A DNA stretch of 64,000 bases from Blastomonas sp. (GTDB lineage: Bacteria; Pseudomonadota; Alphaproteobacteria; Sphingomonadales; Sphingomonadaceae): contig NZ_JAUCZC010000016.1 in the NCBI RefSeq assembly GCF_030373265.1, positions 1-64,000 on the forward strand, given 5' to 3'. Below are positions 44,144-53,770 of the stretch, in pieces. Both the position numbers and the translations under genes were made by a program. Numbering within the stretch: the first letter of the stretch is position 1; each line of letters opens with the position of its first letter. The notes below the pieces were generated by a model that worked only from the letters and a program-made list of their open reading frames with translations, was not told the origin of the DNA and did no database searches.

Positions 44144-44215
44144 GTCCAAATTCGATTGGCGTAATGCGATCAAGGCGTTAGCCTGCGGCTCAAACATATG
44201 TCTGGGGAGACACTT

Positions 44216-45556
44216 ATGCCGGTCGCATCGTTTGTAACGCGCGCGTTTGCCGCATCCGTTCTGGCGCTGGCAGCCGCCATGCCCGCGCAGGCGCAGGACA
44301 CCATCCGCGCCGATATCGCTGCGGACATGCCCGGCCTGATGGAAATCTATCGCGATCTGCACGCCAATCCGGAGCTGAGCTTTCAGGAGGTCAAGACCGC
44401 AGCCAAGCTTGCCGCCGAGGCGCGCAGCCTGGGCTTTGAGGTGACCGAAGGCGTCGGCAGGACCGGCGTGGTCGCGGTGATGAAGAACGGTCCCGGTCCG
44501 GTGGTGATGCTTCGCGCCGACATGGATGGGCTGCCCGTGGTCGAGCAGACCGGGCTTCCCTTTGCCAGCAAGGTGCGCGCGATGAGCCCCGCGGGGATTG
44601 AGACCGGGGTGATGCACGCCTGCGGGCATGACACGCATATGACCGGCTGGGTCGCCACCGCGCGGCAGTTGGTCAAGCGCAAGGCCGAATGGTCGGGCAC
44701 CTTGGTGATGATCCTGCAGCCAGCCGAAGAGATCGGCTCGGGCGCGCTGGCGATGCTCGAGGATGGGCTCTACACGCGCTTTCCCAAGCCCGAATACGTG
44801 CTCGGCTTCCATGATGCCGCGCAGGCACCCGCCGGTTTCATCGGCTACACCCCCGGTTTCGCGCTCGCCAATGTCGACAGCGTCGATATCAAGGTGAAAG
44901 GGCTGGGAGGGCACGGTGCCTATCCACAATCGACCAAGGACCCGATCGTGCTCGGCGCGCGGATCGTCACCACGCTGCAGACTTTGATCAGCCGTGAGCT
45001 TGATCCGCAGGATGCCGCGGTGGTCACCGTCGGCAGTTTCCAGGCGGGGGCCAAGCACAACATCATCTCCGACGAGGCGAAGCTGCTGCTGACGGTGCGC
45101 AGCTATTCGGACGAGACGCGCGAGAAAATCCTCAACGGCATCAAGCGCGTGGCCAAAGGCGAGGCGATTGCCGCGGGCATGCCCGAAGACCGGATGCCCG
45201 AGGTGACGATGAGCGACACCTTCACGCCTGCGGTCTACAACAGCCCGGATTTCACCCGCGAGACCGCCGAGATGCTCAAGGCCCGGTTCGGCGAGCAGCG
45301 GGTCGCGCAGGTGCCGCCGTCGATGGGTGGCGAGGATTTCAGCCGCTTCTACCGCGCCGATCCCGACAACATCACCAGCCTGATCTTTTGGGTCGGCGGG
45401 GTGCCGCTGGCCGAATACAACAAGGCCAAGAAGGAGGGCGCCGAAATGCCCTCGCTGCACAGCCCGTTCTGGGCACCCGAGGCCGATACCGTGATCGCCA
45501 CAGCCGCCGAGGCGATGACCGCGATGACGCTCAAGCTGATGGCGAAGTCGCCCTGA
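44216..45556 (+). CDS. M20 family amidohydrolase, exported
   Basis: 446-aa zinc-dependent amidohydrolase/carboxypeptidase of the M20D type (hippurate hydrolase-like), with a signal peptide (MPVASFVTRAFAASVLALAAAMPAQAQ). Metal ligands are visible: RADMDGLPVVE, HACGHDTHMTGWV, QPAEEIGSGA, and the late HSPFWAPE-type His. The dimerisation domain starts near GGHGAYPQSTKDP. GGGGAGA eight bases upstream supports the ATG at 44216. It probably removes acyl or amino-acid groups in the periplasm. Confidence 0.9.
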   Translation: MPVASFVTRAFAASVLALAAAMPAQAQDTIRADIAADMPGLMEIYRDLHANPELSFQEVKTAAKLAAEARSLGFEVTEGVGRTGVVAVMKNGPGPVVMLRADMDGLPVVEQTGLPFASKVRAMSPAGIETGVMHACGHDTHMTGWVATARQLVKRKAEWSGTLVMILQPAEEIGSGALAMLEDGLYTRFPKPEYVLGFHDAAQAPAGFIGYTPGFALANVDSVDIKVKGLGGHGAYPQSTKDPIVLGARIVTTLQTLISRELDPQDAAVVTVGSFQAGAKHNIISDEAKLLLTVRSYSDETREKILNGIKRVAKGEAIAAGMPEDRMPEVTMSDTFTPAVYNSPDFTRETAEMLKARFGEQRVAQVPPSMGGEDFSRFYRADPDNITSLIFWVGGVPLAEYNKAKKEGAEMPSLHSPFWAPEADTVIATAAEAMTAMTLKLMAKSP

Positions 45557-45568
45557 AAAAGCCGGGCG

Positions 45569-46387
45569 TCAGATCAGCTGCGGCTGGCGCTCGGTAGCCC
45601 GGCTGCCGACGCCGGGGAGGTTGAGCGCCGAGACCATTTCGCGCAGTTCCTGCCGGGCGATGATGTGGCTGGTGCCGAGATCGGCGAGATGGCCCTTGTC
45701 GAGCAAGGTCAGCCCCGAGGGGAACAGTTCGCGATAGACAACGCGCTCTGACAGTCCCTGGACATAGCGGAAGCCGACGCGCTTGGAGAGTTCGGCGAGC
45801 GCGGCATCGAGCCTGCGCTTGTTGCGGGCATCGGTCTGCTGGGTGCGGTTGCGCAGCACCACCCAGTCGATCTCGATCCCGTCGGTCTTGGCGCGCGCCT
45901 TGCGTGCCTCCCAGATCAGTTCGGCATAGAAGCTCAGGCGGCGGACCTTGAAGTTTTCCGGATCGACCTGGCCGATCAGATCGAAATCGACGAAGCTGTC
46001 GTTGAGTGGGGTGACCAAGGTATCGGCGCGGGTGGCGACGAAACGCGCGAACTTGTCATCACGGCCCGGCGTATCATAGACCAGAAAGTCGCAGTCCTCG
46101 CTCATCTTGACGACCATCTGCTCGAGCCGAGCCTGGCTTTCTTCCTGATACACTTCGAACCGGGGGGTCGGCAGGGTGATGCCGCGCCGTTCCTGTGTTG
46201 CCACACGGTTTTCCAGATAGCGGTGCAATGTGCGCTGGCGCGGATCGAGATCGATCGCGCCGACGCGAAAGCCGAGATACGACAGAGCCACCGCGACATG
46301 GACCGCGCTGGTGGATTTGCCGGTGCCGCCCTTCTCGTTGGCAAACACGATATGGTGCGGGGACGCCTTGCGCGTCGTCATGTCCAT
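45569..46387 (-). CDS. mipZ: Division-plane positioning ATPase MipZ
   Basis: 272-aa ParA-like P-loop ATPase that forms gradients from the poles and keeps FtsZ at mid-cell in alphaproteobacteria. The deviant Walker [18 protein letters not shown] lies near residue 17, followed by [28 protein letters not shown] and the family-specific [10 protein letters not shown]-like stretch ([16 protein letters not shown]). It is divergent from panC, 113 bp apart, and not linked to parAB here. An ATG two codons downstream (46381) is an alternative start. Confidence 0.93.
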   Translation of the reverse strand: MDMTTRKASPHHIVFANEKGGTGKSTSAVHVAVALSYLGFRVGAIDLDPRQRTLHRYLENRVATQERRGITLPTPRFEVYQEESQARLEQMVVKMSEDCDFLVYDTPGRDDKFARFVATRADTLVTPLNDSFVDFDLIGQVDPENFKVRRLSFYAELIWEARKARAKTDGIEIDWVVLRNRTQQTDARNKRRLDAALAELSKRVGFRYVQGLSERVVYRELFPSGLTLLDKGHLADLGTSHIIARQELREMVSALNLPGVGSRATERQPQLI

Positions 46388-46500
46388 GGTTTTCAGCCCC
46401 TTCCAGCAGGCCGACGAATGTGCCAGTGCTGCCTAGTGAATCGCGTGCGGGCACGACCCGTACCCCATTGCGGCAGTTCCCTATCGGAGGCTTTACCAAG

Positions 46501-47346
46501 GTGCAAATCATACGTCGGCTAGACAGGTTGAGGTCTGCGGTTTCGCTGCTGAGGCGGCAGGGCGGCGAGGTGGCTCTGGTGCCCACCATGGGGGCGCTGC
46601 ACAGCGGGCACATGCAGCTTGTCCGAGAGGCCCGGCAGCGCGCCGACCATGTGGTCGCGTCGATTTTCGTCAACCCCAAGCAGTTCGGCGCAAACGAGGA
46701 TCTGGACGCCTATCCGCGACAGGAAGACGCGGACGCTGCAATGCTCAGCGAGGCTGGCGTGGCAATCCTGTGGGCACCCGATGTCGATCAGGTCTATCCG
46801 GCAGGCTTTGCTACCAACGTCAGCGTCACCGGGGTCAGCGAGGGCCTGTGCGGTGCGGCGCGGCCCGGTCATTTCGATGGCGTCGCGACCGTCGTTGCCA
46901 AGCTTTTCAACCAGGTTCAGCCCGATATGGCGCTGTTCGGCGAGAAGGATTACCAGCAGCTCGCCGTCATCCGCGCGATGGCGCGAGATTTGAACTTCGG
47001 GCTCGACATTATCGGTGTGCCGACGGTGCGCGATGTCGATGGGCTGGCGCTGTCATCGCGCAACGCCTATCTGAGCGCCGAGCAGCGCGCTGCCGCCGCG
47101 ATGCTGCCACGCGCGATGCAGGCGGGGATCGCGGTGATCGAGGCGGGTGGTCCGGTGAGGGAGGCAACCAGCGGCATCGAGCAGGCGCTGCTGGCAGCCG
47201 GGTTCGGCTCGGTCGATTATGTCACGCTGGCCGATGCGGCGACGCTTGAGCGGATGGACGCTGCCGACCGTCCGGCGCGGCTGCTGGTCGCAGCGCGCAT
47301 CGGCGGAACTCGGCTGATCGATAATATGCCCGTAAACGCAAGCTAA
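46501..47346 (+). CDS. panC: Pantoate-beta-alanine ligase
   Basis: Makes pantothenate from pantoate and beta-alanine with ATP. The 281-aa protein has the nucleotidyltransferase HIGH-like motif in [35 protein letters not shown], the [13 protein letters not shown] (KMSKS-equivalent) block and C-terminal [12 protein letters not shown]. The start is a GTG at 46501 with GGAGG ten bases upstream; the long track ORF start at 46195 lies in the antisense of mipZ. It is a single gene; panB is not next to it. Confidence 0.95.
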   Translation: MQIIRRLDRLRSAVSLLRRQGGEVALVPTMGALHSGHMQLVREARQRADHVVASIFVNPKQFGANEDLDAYPRQEDADAAMLSEAGVAILWAPDVDQVYPAGFATNVSVTGVSEGLCGAARPGHFDGVATVVAKLFNQVQPDMALFGEKDYQQLAVIRAMARDLNFGLDIIGVPTVRDVDGLALSSRNAYLSAEQRAAAAMLPRAMQAGIAVIEAGGPVREATSGIEQALLAAGFGSVDYVTLADAATLERMDAADRPARLLVAARIGGTRLIDNMPVNAS

Positions 47347-47452
47347 TGTAAAACTTCTGGCATGGTTACTGCCGAATTAACCTTTTCTTCACCACATTTT
47401 CCCAAGCTCGCCCCTGTCGGATCAACCGGCCATGCAAAGAGGGGCATGAGTG

Positions 47453-47749
47453 ATGGCTAACAGTCTGAAGTCCGCGACGTTTCTGATGGAGAGCAAGCTC
47501 GCTGCGGCAGCGCGCGGCGACATCAACGCCTATTTCGATCTGGGAGTGGCATTTTCCACCGGGGGACACGGCGTGAATGTCGATCTGATCGAAGCGCACA
47601 AATGGTTCAACCTCGCCGCGGTCAAGGGGCATGAGGAAAGCCAGCTGTGCCGCGCGGAAATCTCCGAGGAAATGACCGCACGCCAGATCGCCGAAGCCCA
47701 GCGCGAAGCCCGCGCCTGGCTCCAGCAGATCGCAGCGCGCGCCGCCTGA
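47453..47749 (+). CDS. Small Sel1-repeat-like protein
   Basis: 98-aa cytoplasmic protein with one Sel1/TPR-like helical pair: AARGDINAYFDLGVAFSTG and VDLIEAHKWFNLAAVKGHEESQLCRAEISEEM, then an Arg/Ala-rich helix. AGAGGGG lies nine bases before the ATG. Similar single-repeat proteins sit widely in alphaproteobacterial genomes without defined function. It is convergent with the S9 peptidase gene, only three bases apart. Confidence 0.75.
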   Translation: MANSLKSATFLMESKLAAAARGDINAYFDLGVAFSTGGHGVNVDLIEAHKWFNLAAVKGHEESQLCRAEISEEMTARQIAEAQREARAWLQQIAARAA

Positions 47750-47752
47750 GTC

Positions 47753-49813
47753 TTACTGCGCTGCCGGTTTGCGGTAGCGTTCGAACCAGGCGATGATCGC
47801 CGACGCCTTGGCCGCGCTTTGCGAAGGCCGCGCCGCGATGCCGCCATGGCTGGCGCCTGGAACCTTGACCAAAGCCGTCGGCACGCCGACCAGCTTGAGC
47901 GCGGTATAGTACTGCTCGGATTCGCTGACCGGGGTGCGATAATCCTCGCTGCCGACCACCACCAAAGTCGGCGTCTTCACATTGCCGACCAGCGACAGCG
48001 GCGAGCGCGCCCAATAGCTCGCCTGATCCTCCCACGGCATTTTCCCGAACCAGTATTTCGCGAAGAACGCCGGGCCATCGGCGGTCAGCGCCTGGCTGGT
48101 CCAGTTGATCACCGGCTTTTGCGTCGCGGCCGCCTTGAAGCGGTCGGTCTTGCCGACGATCCAGCTGGTCAGCACGCCTCCACCCGATCCACCAGTGACG
48201 AACAGCTGCTCGGGATCAGCCACACCGTCGGCAATCGCCTTGTCGACCATCGCGATCAGATCGTCATAGTCGTTGCCCGGATAGGCATGGTGGATAAGGT
48301 TTGCGAACTCAGCACCGTAACTGGTTGATCCGCGAGGGTTCACTGACAGCACCGCATAGCCCGATGCGGCATAGAGCTGGTTGTCGGTCGAAAAATGGGG
48401 GCCATAAGCGGCAAACGGTCCGCCATGGATTTCGAGCACCAAAGGCACCCGCATGCCAGGCACGTGACCCGGCGGCAGCGTCAGCCAGCCTTCGACTTCC
48501 CGGCCATCGAAGGTCGAGGCGGTGGTCATCTTGCGCACCTCGCCGAGCCGCTTGCTCGCCATCAGCGACTGGTTGAACCGTGTCAGCGTGCGGGTCTTGC
48601 CGCCGCTCGCCAGCATGACATCGGCAGGTTTGGTGGCATTGCCGCCCGAATAGGCGATCGCACCGTTTCTTGCGATGCTGAACGATCCGCCCGCATAGGG
48701 CCGGTCGAGCGCCGGGCCGGTCAGGCCGCGCACGATCTCGCGCACCGATCCATCCATGCCGATCCGCGCGACGAGGGTTTCGCCATGGTCGTCATATTGC
48801 GCGATCAGTGCCTGGCCATCGGGTGCCCACACCAGGGTGTCGATGCTGCGGTCGAGCGCGGGCGCGACCGCGCGTTTGCCCGATCCGTCGCGGTTCATCA
48901 CATAGGCCTGGGCGTTGTGATAGCCGAGCAGCTGGTCGTCGAAGCCGAGATAAGCGATCCTGCTGCCATCGGGCGATACCACCGGCGATGCGTCGGGCCC
49001 ATCGCGGTCGGTGAGCGCGGTGATGGCACCGGTGGCGATGTCGAGCGCGTAAATCTCTGCATCGACCGGATCGTTTTCCCAGTCGGGCGAGCGGTTGCCC
49101 GAGAAGTACAGCGTCTGCCCGTCGCGGCTCCAGGTCAGCCCGCCCCCGTCATGATACTCGCCGAAGCTGAGCTGGCGCGGTGCGCCGCCGGTCGCGGGGA
49201 CGACGAAGATCTTGTCGAAGCCGGGCTTGATATAGCCCGCGCCATCGGCACGATAGGAGAGCAGGTCATAGGTTTCGAGCGGCGCTGCCCAGGTCGCTCC
49301 CTCGGGCTTGTCGGGCGCCTTGCCCAGCTTCGGGCCTTCGGCGGGCACGAACATGGTGTAGGCTATCTGATTGCCATCAGGGGACCAGGCGATGTTGCCC
49401 GGGCTTTGCGGCAGACCCGTGATCCGCACGGCTTCGCCCGAGGCCATCCAGCGCACGAACAATTGCGGCGCACCGCCTTCTGCCGTCGAGACATAAGCAA
49501 GGCGCTTGCCGTCGGGCGACCATCGCGGCTGGCTGTGGCTGCCGGGCCCTGCGGCAACCGGGGTCAGCTCGCCGGTGGCAGTATCCACCAGCCAGATCGA
49601 CGAGACCGCCTTGTCCGCCATGATGTCGTTGGCGCGTCGGACGAACGCGATCTTGCCGCTATCGGGTGCGATCTGCGGATCAGCGGCAACCTCGAGCGAG
49701 AACAGGTCCTGGCCGGTCAGCCTGCTGTCGGGCGCAGTCTGCGCGACCTGTGCCATGAGGGCGGTGGGGCTGGCGAAGGCAAGCAACAGGGCGGCAAGAC
49801 GAAGGGTGCGCAT
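47753..49813 (-). CDS. S9 family prolyl oligopeptidase-like peptidase, exported
   Basis: 686-aa serine peptidase of the acylaminoacyl/dipeptidyl type. A signal peptide (MRTLRLAALLLAFASPTALMAQ) precedes a beta-propeller built from WD40-like repeats (WSPDGKRLAYVS, WSPDGNQIAYTM, WSRDGQTLYFSG), then the alpha/beta-hydrolase with catalytic Ser in FVTGGSGGGVLT, Asp in VVGSEDYRTP and His in GASHGGIA. Length and order are normal. It probably degrades short peptides in the periplasm. Confidence 0.93.
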   Translation of the reverse strand: MRTLRLAALLLAFASPTALMAQVAQTAPDSRLTGQDLFSLEVAADPQIAPDSGKIAFVRRANDIMADKAVSSIWLVDTATGELTPVAAGPGSHSQPRWSPDGKRLAYVSTAEGGAPQLFVRWMASGEAVRITGLPQSPGNIAWSPDGNQIAYTMFVPAEGPKLGKAPDKPEGATWAAPLETYDLLSYRADGAGYIKPGFDKIFVVPATGGAPRQLSFGEYHDGGGLTWSRDGQTLYFSGNRSPDWENDPVDAEIYALDIATGAITALTDRDGPDASPVVSPDGSRIAYLGFDDQLLGYHNAQAYVMNRDGSGKRAVAPALDRSIDTLVWAPDGQALIAQYDDHGETLVARIGMDGSVREIVRGLTGPALDRPYAGGSFSIARNGAIAYSGGNATKPADVMLASGGKTRTLTRFNQSLMASKRLGEVRKMTTASTFDGREVEGWLTLPPGHVPGMRVPLVLEIHGGPFAAYGPHFSTDNQLYAASGYAVLSVNPRGSTSYGAEFANLIHHAYPGNDYDDLIAMVDKAIADGVADPEQLFVTGGSGGGVLTSWIVGKTDRFKAAATQKPVINWTSQALTADGPAFFAKYWFGKMPWEDQASYWARSPLSLVGNVKTPTLVVVGSEDYRTPVSESEQYYTALKLVGVPTALVKVPGASHGGIAARPSQSAAKASAIIAWFERYRKPAAQ

Positions 49814-49893
49814 GGGGCGAAGGCTTTCTGCAGGAAGGTCAGGAGCTTAGGCAGGTGTTGCTGGTGCGATGGTGCGCTGCCCGCGCGCCAGCG

Positions 49894-51042
49894 TCAAGCA
49901 GGAGATGGACCGCGCCGGAACGGAAGCATCTCGGTCAGCATGTCGCGGTCAGCCTCCACCGCTGCGCGCTCGCGCACGAGGAAATCACCCACAGCGCGGC
50001 GAAAGCCCGGATCGGGAATGTAATGCGCCGACCAGGTGATCTCGGGCGCATAGCCGCGCGCCATCTTGTGCCCGCCCTGCGCGCCCGCCTCGACACGGGT
50101 CAGGCCGCGTGCCAGTGCGGCGTCGATCGCCTGATAATAGCACAGCTCGAAATGCAGGAACGGCTTGTCGACGGTACAGCCCCAATAGCGGCCATAGAGC
50201 GTATCGCTGCCGATAAAGTTGAGCGCGCCGGCGATCGGGCGCCCTTCGTGCAGCGCCAGGATCAGCAAAATGCGATCGGCCATCGTCTGACCCATCAGGC
50301 TGAACGCCTCGCGGGTGAGATAGGGCTGGCCCCATTTGCGCGCGCCGGTGTCCTGATAGAAGATCCAGAAAGCGTCCCAATGCTCTTCGGTGATCATGTC
50401 CCCCGTCAGGTGGACGATTTCGACGCCCTCCTGTGCGTTGGCCCGCTCCTTGCGCAGGTCCTTGCGCTTGCGCGAGGTCAGCGAGGCCAGGAACCCCTCG
50501 AAGTCGCCATAGTCCTCATCGTGCCAGTGGAACTGGGTGTCGGCACGCAGCAGCCATCCGGCCTGTTCGAACAGCGGCAGTTGCGCAGGCTCGATAAAGG
50601 TCGCGTGGACCGAGGACAGGGCGTTCTGCTCGGCAAGGTTCTGCGCGGCGGTGAGGATCGGCAGCGACCAGACCGGATCGGCGAGCAGGATGCGTGGGCC
50701 GGTTGCCGGGGTGAACGGCACCGCGATCTGCAGCTTGGGATAATAGCTGCCGCCAGCATTTTCCCAGGCGTGCGCCCAATTGTGGTCGAAGACGTATTCG
50801 CCCTGGCTGTGGCTCTTGAGATAGGCCGGCAGCGCGGCGACCAGCGCGCCGTCCTCGCCCTTGATCGTGATCGGGGCAGGGGTCCATCCGGTGCCGCGCC
50901 CGACGCTGCCCGATTGCTCGAGCAGGCTTAAGAACGCGTGGGACACGAACGGATTGTCCGGACCTGCCAGAGCATCCCATTGACCAGCATCGAGTGCGGC
51001 GATGCTGCGGCCGACCTCTGCGGTGATCGCCCGCTCGTTCAT
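49894..51042 (-). CDS. FemAB-like GNAT acyltransferase (DUF482)
   Basis: 382-aa protein of the GNAT/FemAB-like superfamily (DUF482, sometimes called peptidogalycan biosynthesis protein). Conserved stretches are NPFVSHAFLSLLEQSG, YVFDHNWAHAWE, SYYPKLQIAVPFTPATGPRIL, SRKRKDLRKER, LFFxY-like FWIFYQDTGARKWG, and GRYWGCTVDKPFLHFELCYYQAIDAAL. Transfer of an amino-acyl group is predicted but no substrate is known. It overlaps the GDPD gene by 4 bp (ATGA) in a compact operon. Confidence 0.85.
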   Translation of the reverse strand: MNERAITAEVGRSIAALDAGQWDALAGPDNPFVSHAFLSLLEQSGSVGRGTGWTPAPITIKGEDGALVAALPAYLKSHSQGEYVFDHNWAHAWENAGGSYYPKLQIAVPFTPATGPRILLADPVWSLPILTAAQNLAEQNALSSVHATFIEPAQLPLFEQAGWLLRADTQFHWHDEDYGDFEGFLASLTSRKRKDLRKERANAQEGVEIVHLTGDMITEEHWDAFWIFYQDTGARKWGQPYLTREAFSLMGQTMADRILLILALHEGRPIAGALNFIGSDTLYGRYWGCTVDKPFLHFELCYYQAIDAALARGLTRVEAGAQGGHKMARGYAPEITWSAHYIPDPGFRRAVGDFLVRERAAVEADRDMLTEMLPFRRGPSPA

Positions 51043-51839
51043 GCTGGTAGCGCGGAGTCCGGCATGGCTGTCCGTTCGTAGATCGGTGCATCGGCATATG
51101 CAGCGGCGATGGCGTGCTGATCGTCGCTGCGCACGGTCCAGGTCAGCACCGGTAGCCCGCGCGCGCGCTGCGCGCCGGCGAAGCGGCTGGGCAGGTCGCG
51201 GATGTCATAGGCCAGAAAATCGGGTTTGGCCTTCCACAGGTCGCGATGGCGTTGCAGCATGCCCTTCCAGCCGCGGTTGCCTTCCTCGGTGATGACAAGC
51301 CCGCGTGTGATGTGCGGTGCCTGCCGCCGGAACCACGCCGACACGGCCGGGTGGAAGCCCATGATCGCCGCCTTGCCGCCATAGCCTTCTAGCGCGCGGC
51401 GCACCGCCAGGCACAGGGGCGCGACGTTGTCACTCTCGGTCTTGATCTCGATCAGGATCGGCGCGCGCCCGCGCACCACGCCCAGCACCGCGCCAAGCTC
51501 GGCAATCGCGCCGTTCTGACCGATCAGGCGGATCTGGGTCAACTCGGCGGCGGTCTTGCCGTCAACCCGCCCTTGCGCCAGCGTCAGCCGGCTGAGCGAG
51601 AAATCGTGGAACACCACCGCGCGGTTGTCGATGCTGCGCTGGACGTCGCATTCGATGCCATGGCCCGCCGCGATCGCTGCAGCAAAGGCGGGCAGGCCGT
51701 TCTCCAGCACCGGCCCGTCCCAGTTGCCATCATGCAGTCCGCGATGGGCGTAGGGCTGCTCTCCCAGCCAGGCGATGCGGCGGGGGTCGGGCGGCGGCGC
51801 CAGCCAGCCGTCAAGCAGGCCGAACGGCAACAATTGCAT
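51039..51839 (-). CDS. Glycerophosphodiester phosphodiesterase
   Basis: 266-aa TIM-barrel phosphodiesterase of the GlpQ/UgpQ type without signal peptide. The catalytic pair is visible in YAHRGLHDGNW (HR) and ECDVQRSIDNRAVVFHDFSLSRLT (ExD and HD), and the barrel ends with GLPVLTWTVRSDDQ. It releases glycerol 3-phosphate from deacylated phospholipids. The ATG at 51839 lies inside the ridA 3' end (29-bp overlap); the track start at 51896 is unlikely. Order ridA, GDPD, GNAT is common in sphingomonads. Confidence 0.9.
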   Translation of the reverse strand: MQLLPFGLLDGWLAPPPDPRRIAWLGEQPYAHRGLHDGNWDGPVLENGLPAFAAAIAAGHGIECDVQRSIDNRAVVFHDFSLSRLTLAQGRVDGKTAAELTQIRLIGQNGAIAELGAVLGVVRGRAPILIEIKTESDNVAPLCLAVRRALEGYGGKAAIMGFHPAVSAWFRRQAPHITRGLVITEEGNRGWKGMLQRHRDLWKAKPDFLAYDIRDLPSRFAGAQRARGLPVLTWTVRSDDQHAIAAAYADAPIYERTAMPDSALPA

Positions 51840-52278
51840 CGATTTCCACGGCTGCGCCCAGCGGCAGCACGGGTACGCCGACAGCGCTGCGCGCATGCTG
51901 GCCAGCGGGGCCGAAGACCTGCGCCATCAGATCGGAAGCGCCATTGGCGACCTTGGGCTGGGCGTTGAACTCGGGCGTACTCGCAATGAACGCGCCCAAT
52001 TTGACGATCCGCTCGACCCGGTCGAGCGAGCCCAGAGCTGCCTTCATCTGCGCGATCAGCATGATGCCGCATGCGCGTGCCGCGGCTTCTCCGGCTTCGA
52101 GCGAAACATTCTCCCCCAGCCGTCCGGTGACCACCTTGCCGTCGATGAACGGCAGCTGGCCCGAGATGTAGAGCAATCCATTTACTTCCACGGCGGGAAC
52201 ATAGGATGCCACGGGGGCTGCCGGCTGGGGCAGGTCCAGCCCAATTTCGGCCAGCCTTTTTTCAATGATGTCAGTCAT
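51811..52278 (-). CDS. RidA family enamine/imine deaminase
   Basis: 155-aa member of the RidA/YjgF family, which hydrolyses reactive enamine/imine intermediates. It starts MTDIIEKRLAEIGLDLPQPAAPVA and has LLYISGQLPFIDGKVVTGRLGENVS and a C-terminal half ending RSAVGVPVLPLGAAVEIDAIV with the substrate Arg and Glu typical of the family. It belongs to the YjgF-like subgroup with a longer N-terminus. GGAGAG about 10 bases upstream supports the ATG at 52278; the track start at 52560 is a shadow extension. Confidence 0.9.
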   Translation of the reverse strand: MTDIIEKRLAEIGLDLPQPAAPVASYVPAVEVNGLLYISGQLPFIDGKVVTGRLGENVSLEAGEAAARACGIMLIAQMKAALGSLDRVERIVKLGAFIASTPEFNAQPKVANGASDLMAQVFGPAGQHARSAVGVPVLPLGAAVEIDAIVAVRPA

Positions 52279-52309
52279 ATGCGCATTCTCTCCAATGGGT
52301 GGGCCAGCG

Positions 52310-53002
52310 TCAAGCTGCCGCTGCGATGCCGGGGGCAGGGACGCCCAGCGCAAAACGTTCGAGCACCCAGTCGAGCGCTTCGTGCCAACTGTCGATCCGG
52401 GCATGGGCATGGCCGGCGCTGGCGGCACAGGCGATATGCGGAGCGAGCGCGGTCTCTCCGACCATGTGCAGCCGCCAGACCTCGGGTGCGTGCTCGGCGG
52501 CGGATTCGTGGTGCTGCGGCAGATCGTCGACGAAGATCGCGACCGAGGGGGCATGCTCATCGATGATCCGCTTCAGGGGTTCGCCCTTGGGCCCCTGGTT
52601 GCAGACGACGCGATGGTGCACGCCAAAGCGCGCCAGCTGCTCGCTGCGCGACTGCTGGCGGTGATCATTGAGGTTGGTCAGAACGACGATGTCGGCCTGT
52701 TCGCTGATCGCCTGCAGGGCCTCGATCGCGCCCGGGATCGGCATCTGGCGATGCATTTCGGTGTCGAAGAACGCATTGAGCAAAGGCCAGATATCCCCCG
52801 GTTTTACCGCTTCGCGCGTCTTGCGATCGAGCAGCGCCTTGGCGAAATCGCCGCCGGACATGTCGAACTCGATGTCATGCGCCTCGTCCAGCCATTCGCG
52901 GAACGGGGAGACCATATACAGCAGCACCTCGTCGCAATCGGTGATCAGCAGTGGGCGGGGGGCTCGGGGGGAGGGGGTCATGTCGGGTCCGTTCGGGGTC
53001 AT
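52310..53002 (-). CDS. HAD-like hydrolase
   Basis: 230-aa haloacid-dehalogenase superfamily protein. Motif I is LLITDCDEVLLY (DxD), motif II VVLTNLND, a Lys region in NQGPKGEPLKRII, and the acidic motif IV IFVDDLPQHH. A cap domain lies between residues 30 and 90. Probably a phosphatase of a small metabolite. Start at 53002 overlaps the DUF3572 stop (ATGA); an ATG at 52981 would also work. It is the second gene of the minus-strand operon that continues into ridA. Confidence 0.85.
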   Translation of the reverse strand: MTPNGPDMTPSPRAPRPLLITDCDEVLLYMVSPFREWLDEAHDIEFDMSGGDFAKALLDRKTREAVKPGDIWPLLNAFFDTEMHRQMPIPGAIEALQAISEQADIVVLTNLNDHRQQSRSEQLARFGVHHRVVCNQGPKGEPLKRIIDEHAPSVAIFVDDLPQHHESAAEHAPEVWRLHMVGETALAPHIACAASAGHAHARIDSWHEALDWVLERFALGVPAPGIAAAA

Positions 53003-53304
53003 GTCTGGCGTTCAAGTTCAATGCGGGCGTTGACCAAAGCCGGCGGGCTGGTGCCGATTGCATCGGCAGCGGCAACCAGATCGGCCTCGTGCCCCTCGAG
53101 ATAGCGGACGAATTCCGCCAGAATTCTGGGGTTCGAGGCGCCCTGGCGCAGATCGTCGACGGTCATTCCGGTAAGTGACAGCAACCGGTCGGCGCGCTCA
53201 CCGTCGCCCAGCAGCCAGGATAGCGCCATCAGCGCCATCGTCGCAGGATCATTGGGCTGACCCCGGTCTGCCCTGATTGTGTCTGGCCTGATTGTGTCGG
53301 TCAC
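52999..53304 (-). CDS. DUF3572 family protein
   Basis: 101-aa helical protein of the DUF3572 family, which in alphaproteobacteria is regularly found next to divK. Signature: ALMALSWLLGDGERADRLLSLTGMTVDDLRQGASNPRILAEFVRYLEGHEADL. It has no membrane segment. Here it is divergent from divK (75 bp between starts) and begins the HAD-ridA-GDPD-GNAT run. Function unknown; the conserved neighbourhood suggests a cell-cycle connection. Confidence 0.85.
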   Translation of the reverse strand: MTDTIRPDTIRADRGQPNDPATMALMALSWLLGDGERADRLLSLTGMTVDDLRQGASNPRILAEFVRYLEGHEADLVAAADAIGTSPPALVNARIELERQT

Positions 53305-53379
53305 GGCTTTGGCCTACATCCACGTTCTGGTGAATAACGTCCGGCGCCTCGCGCGTCGGCAATTTGGATAAGCGGTTCA

Positions 53380-53742
53380 GTGGCAAAAAGAGTGCTGGTT
53401 GTCGAGGACAACGACCTCAATCGCAAACTTTTCTGCGATCTCCTCACCGCGCACGGCTTTGCCGTCGAGGGGCTGGCGGATGGCCGCGAGGTTATGGAGC
53501 GTGCACGTCAGTTCGTGCCCGGATTGATTATCATGGATATCCAGTTGCCCCACATCAGCGGGCTCGAACTGATCGAGGCGATCAAGGCCGATCGCGACCT
53601 GCGGCTGATCCCGATCATGGCGGTCACCGCGTATGCGGGCAAGGGCGACGAAGACCGGATCCGCGACGCCGGCGCCGAGGGCTATGTGTCCAAGCCGGTG
53701 TCGATCGGGCCGTTCATGGCGGCGGTGAACGCGCTCGTGTAA
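53380..53742 (+). CDS. divK: Single-domain response regulator DivK
   Basis: 120-aa stand-alone receiver domain of the DivK type, a cell-cycle switch protein that tunes the DivJ/PleC-DivL-CckA-CtrA pathway in alphaproteobacteria. All receiver residues are there: acidic pair in VEDNDLNRKLF, phospho-Asp in IIMDIQLPHISG, Thr in AVTAYA and Lys in VSKPVSIGPF. The start is a GTG at 53380. pleD, which follows divK in Caulobacter, is absent; the next gene is a convergent thiolase. Confidence 0.93.
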   Translation: MAKRVLVVEDNDLNRKLFCDLLTAHGFAVEGLADGREVMERARQFVPGLIIMDIQLPHISGLELIEAIKADRDLRLIPIMAVTAYAGKGDEDRIRDAGAEGYVSKPVSIGPFMAAVNALV

Positions 53743-53770
53743 AGCGCGCTCACCGGGCCGAAGTTCAGTT

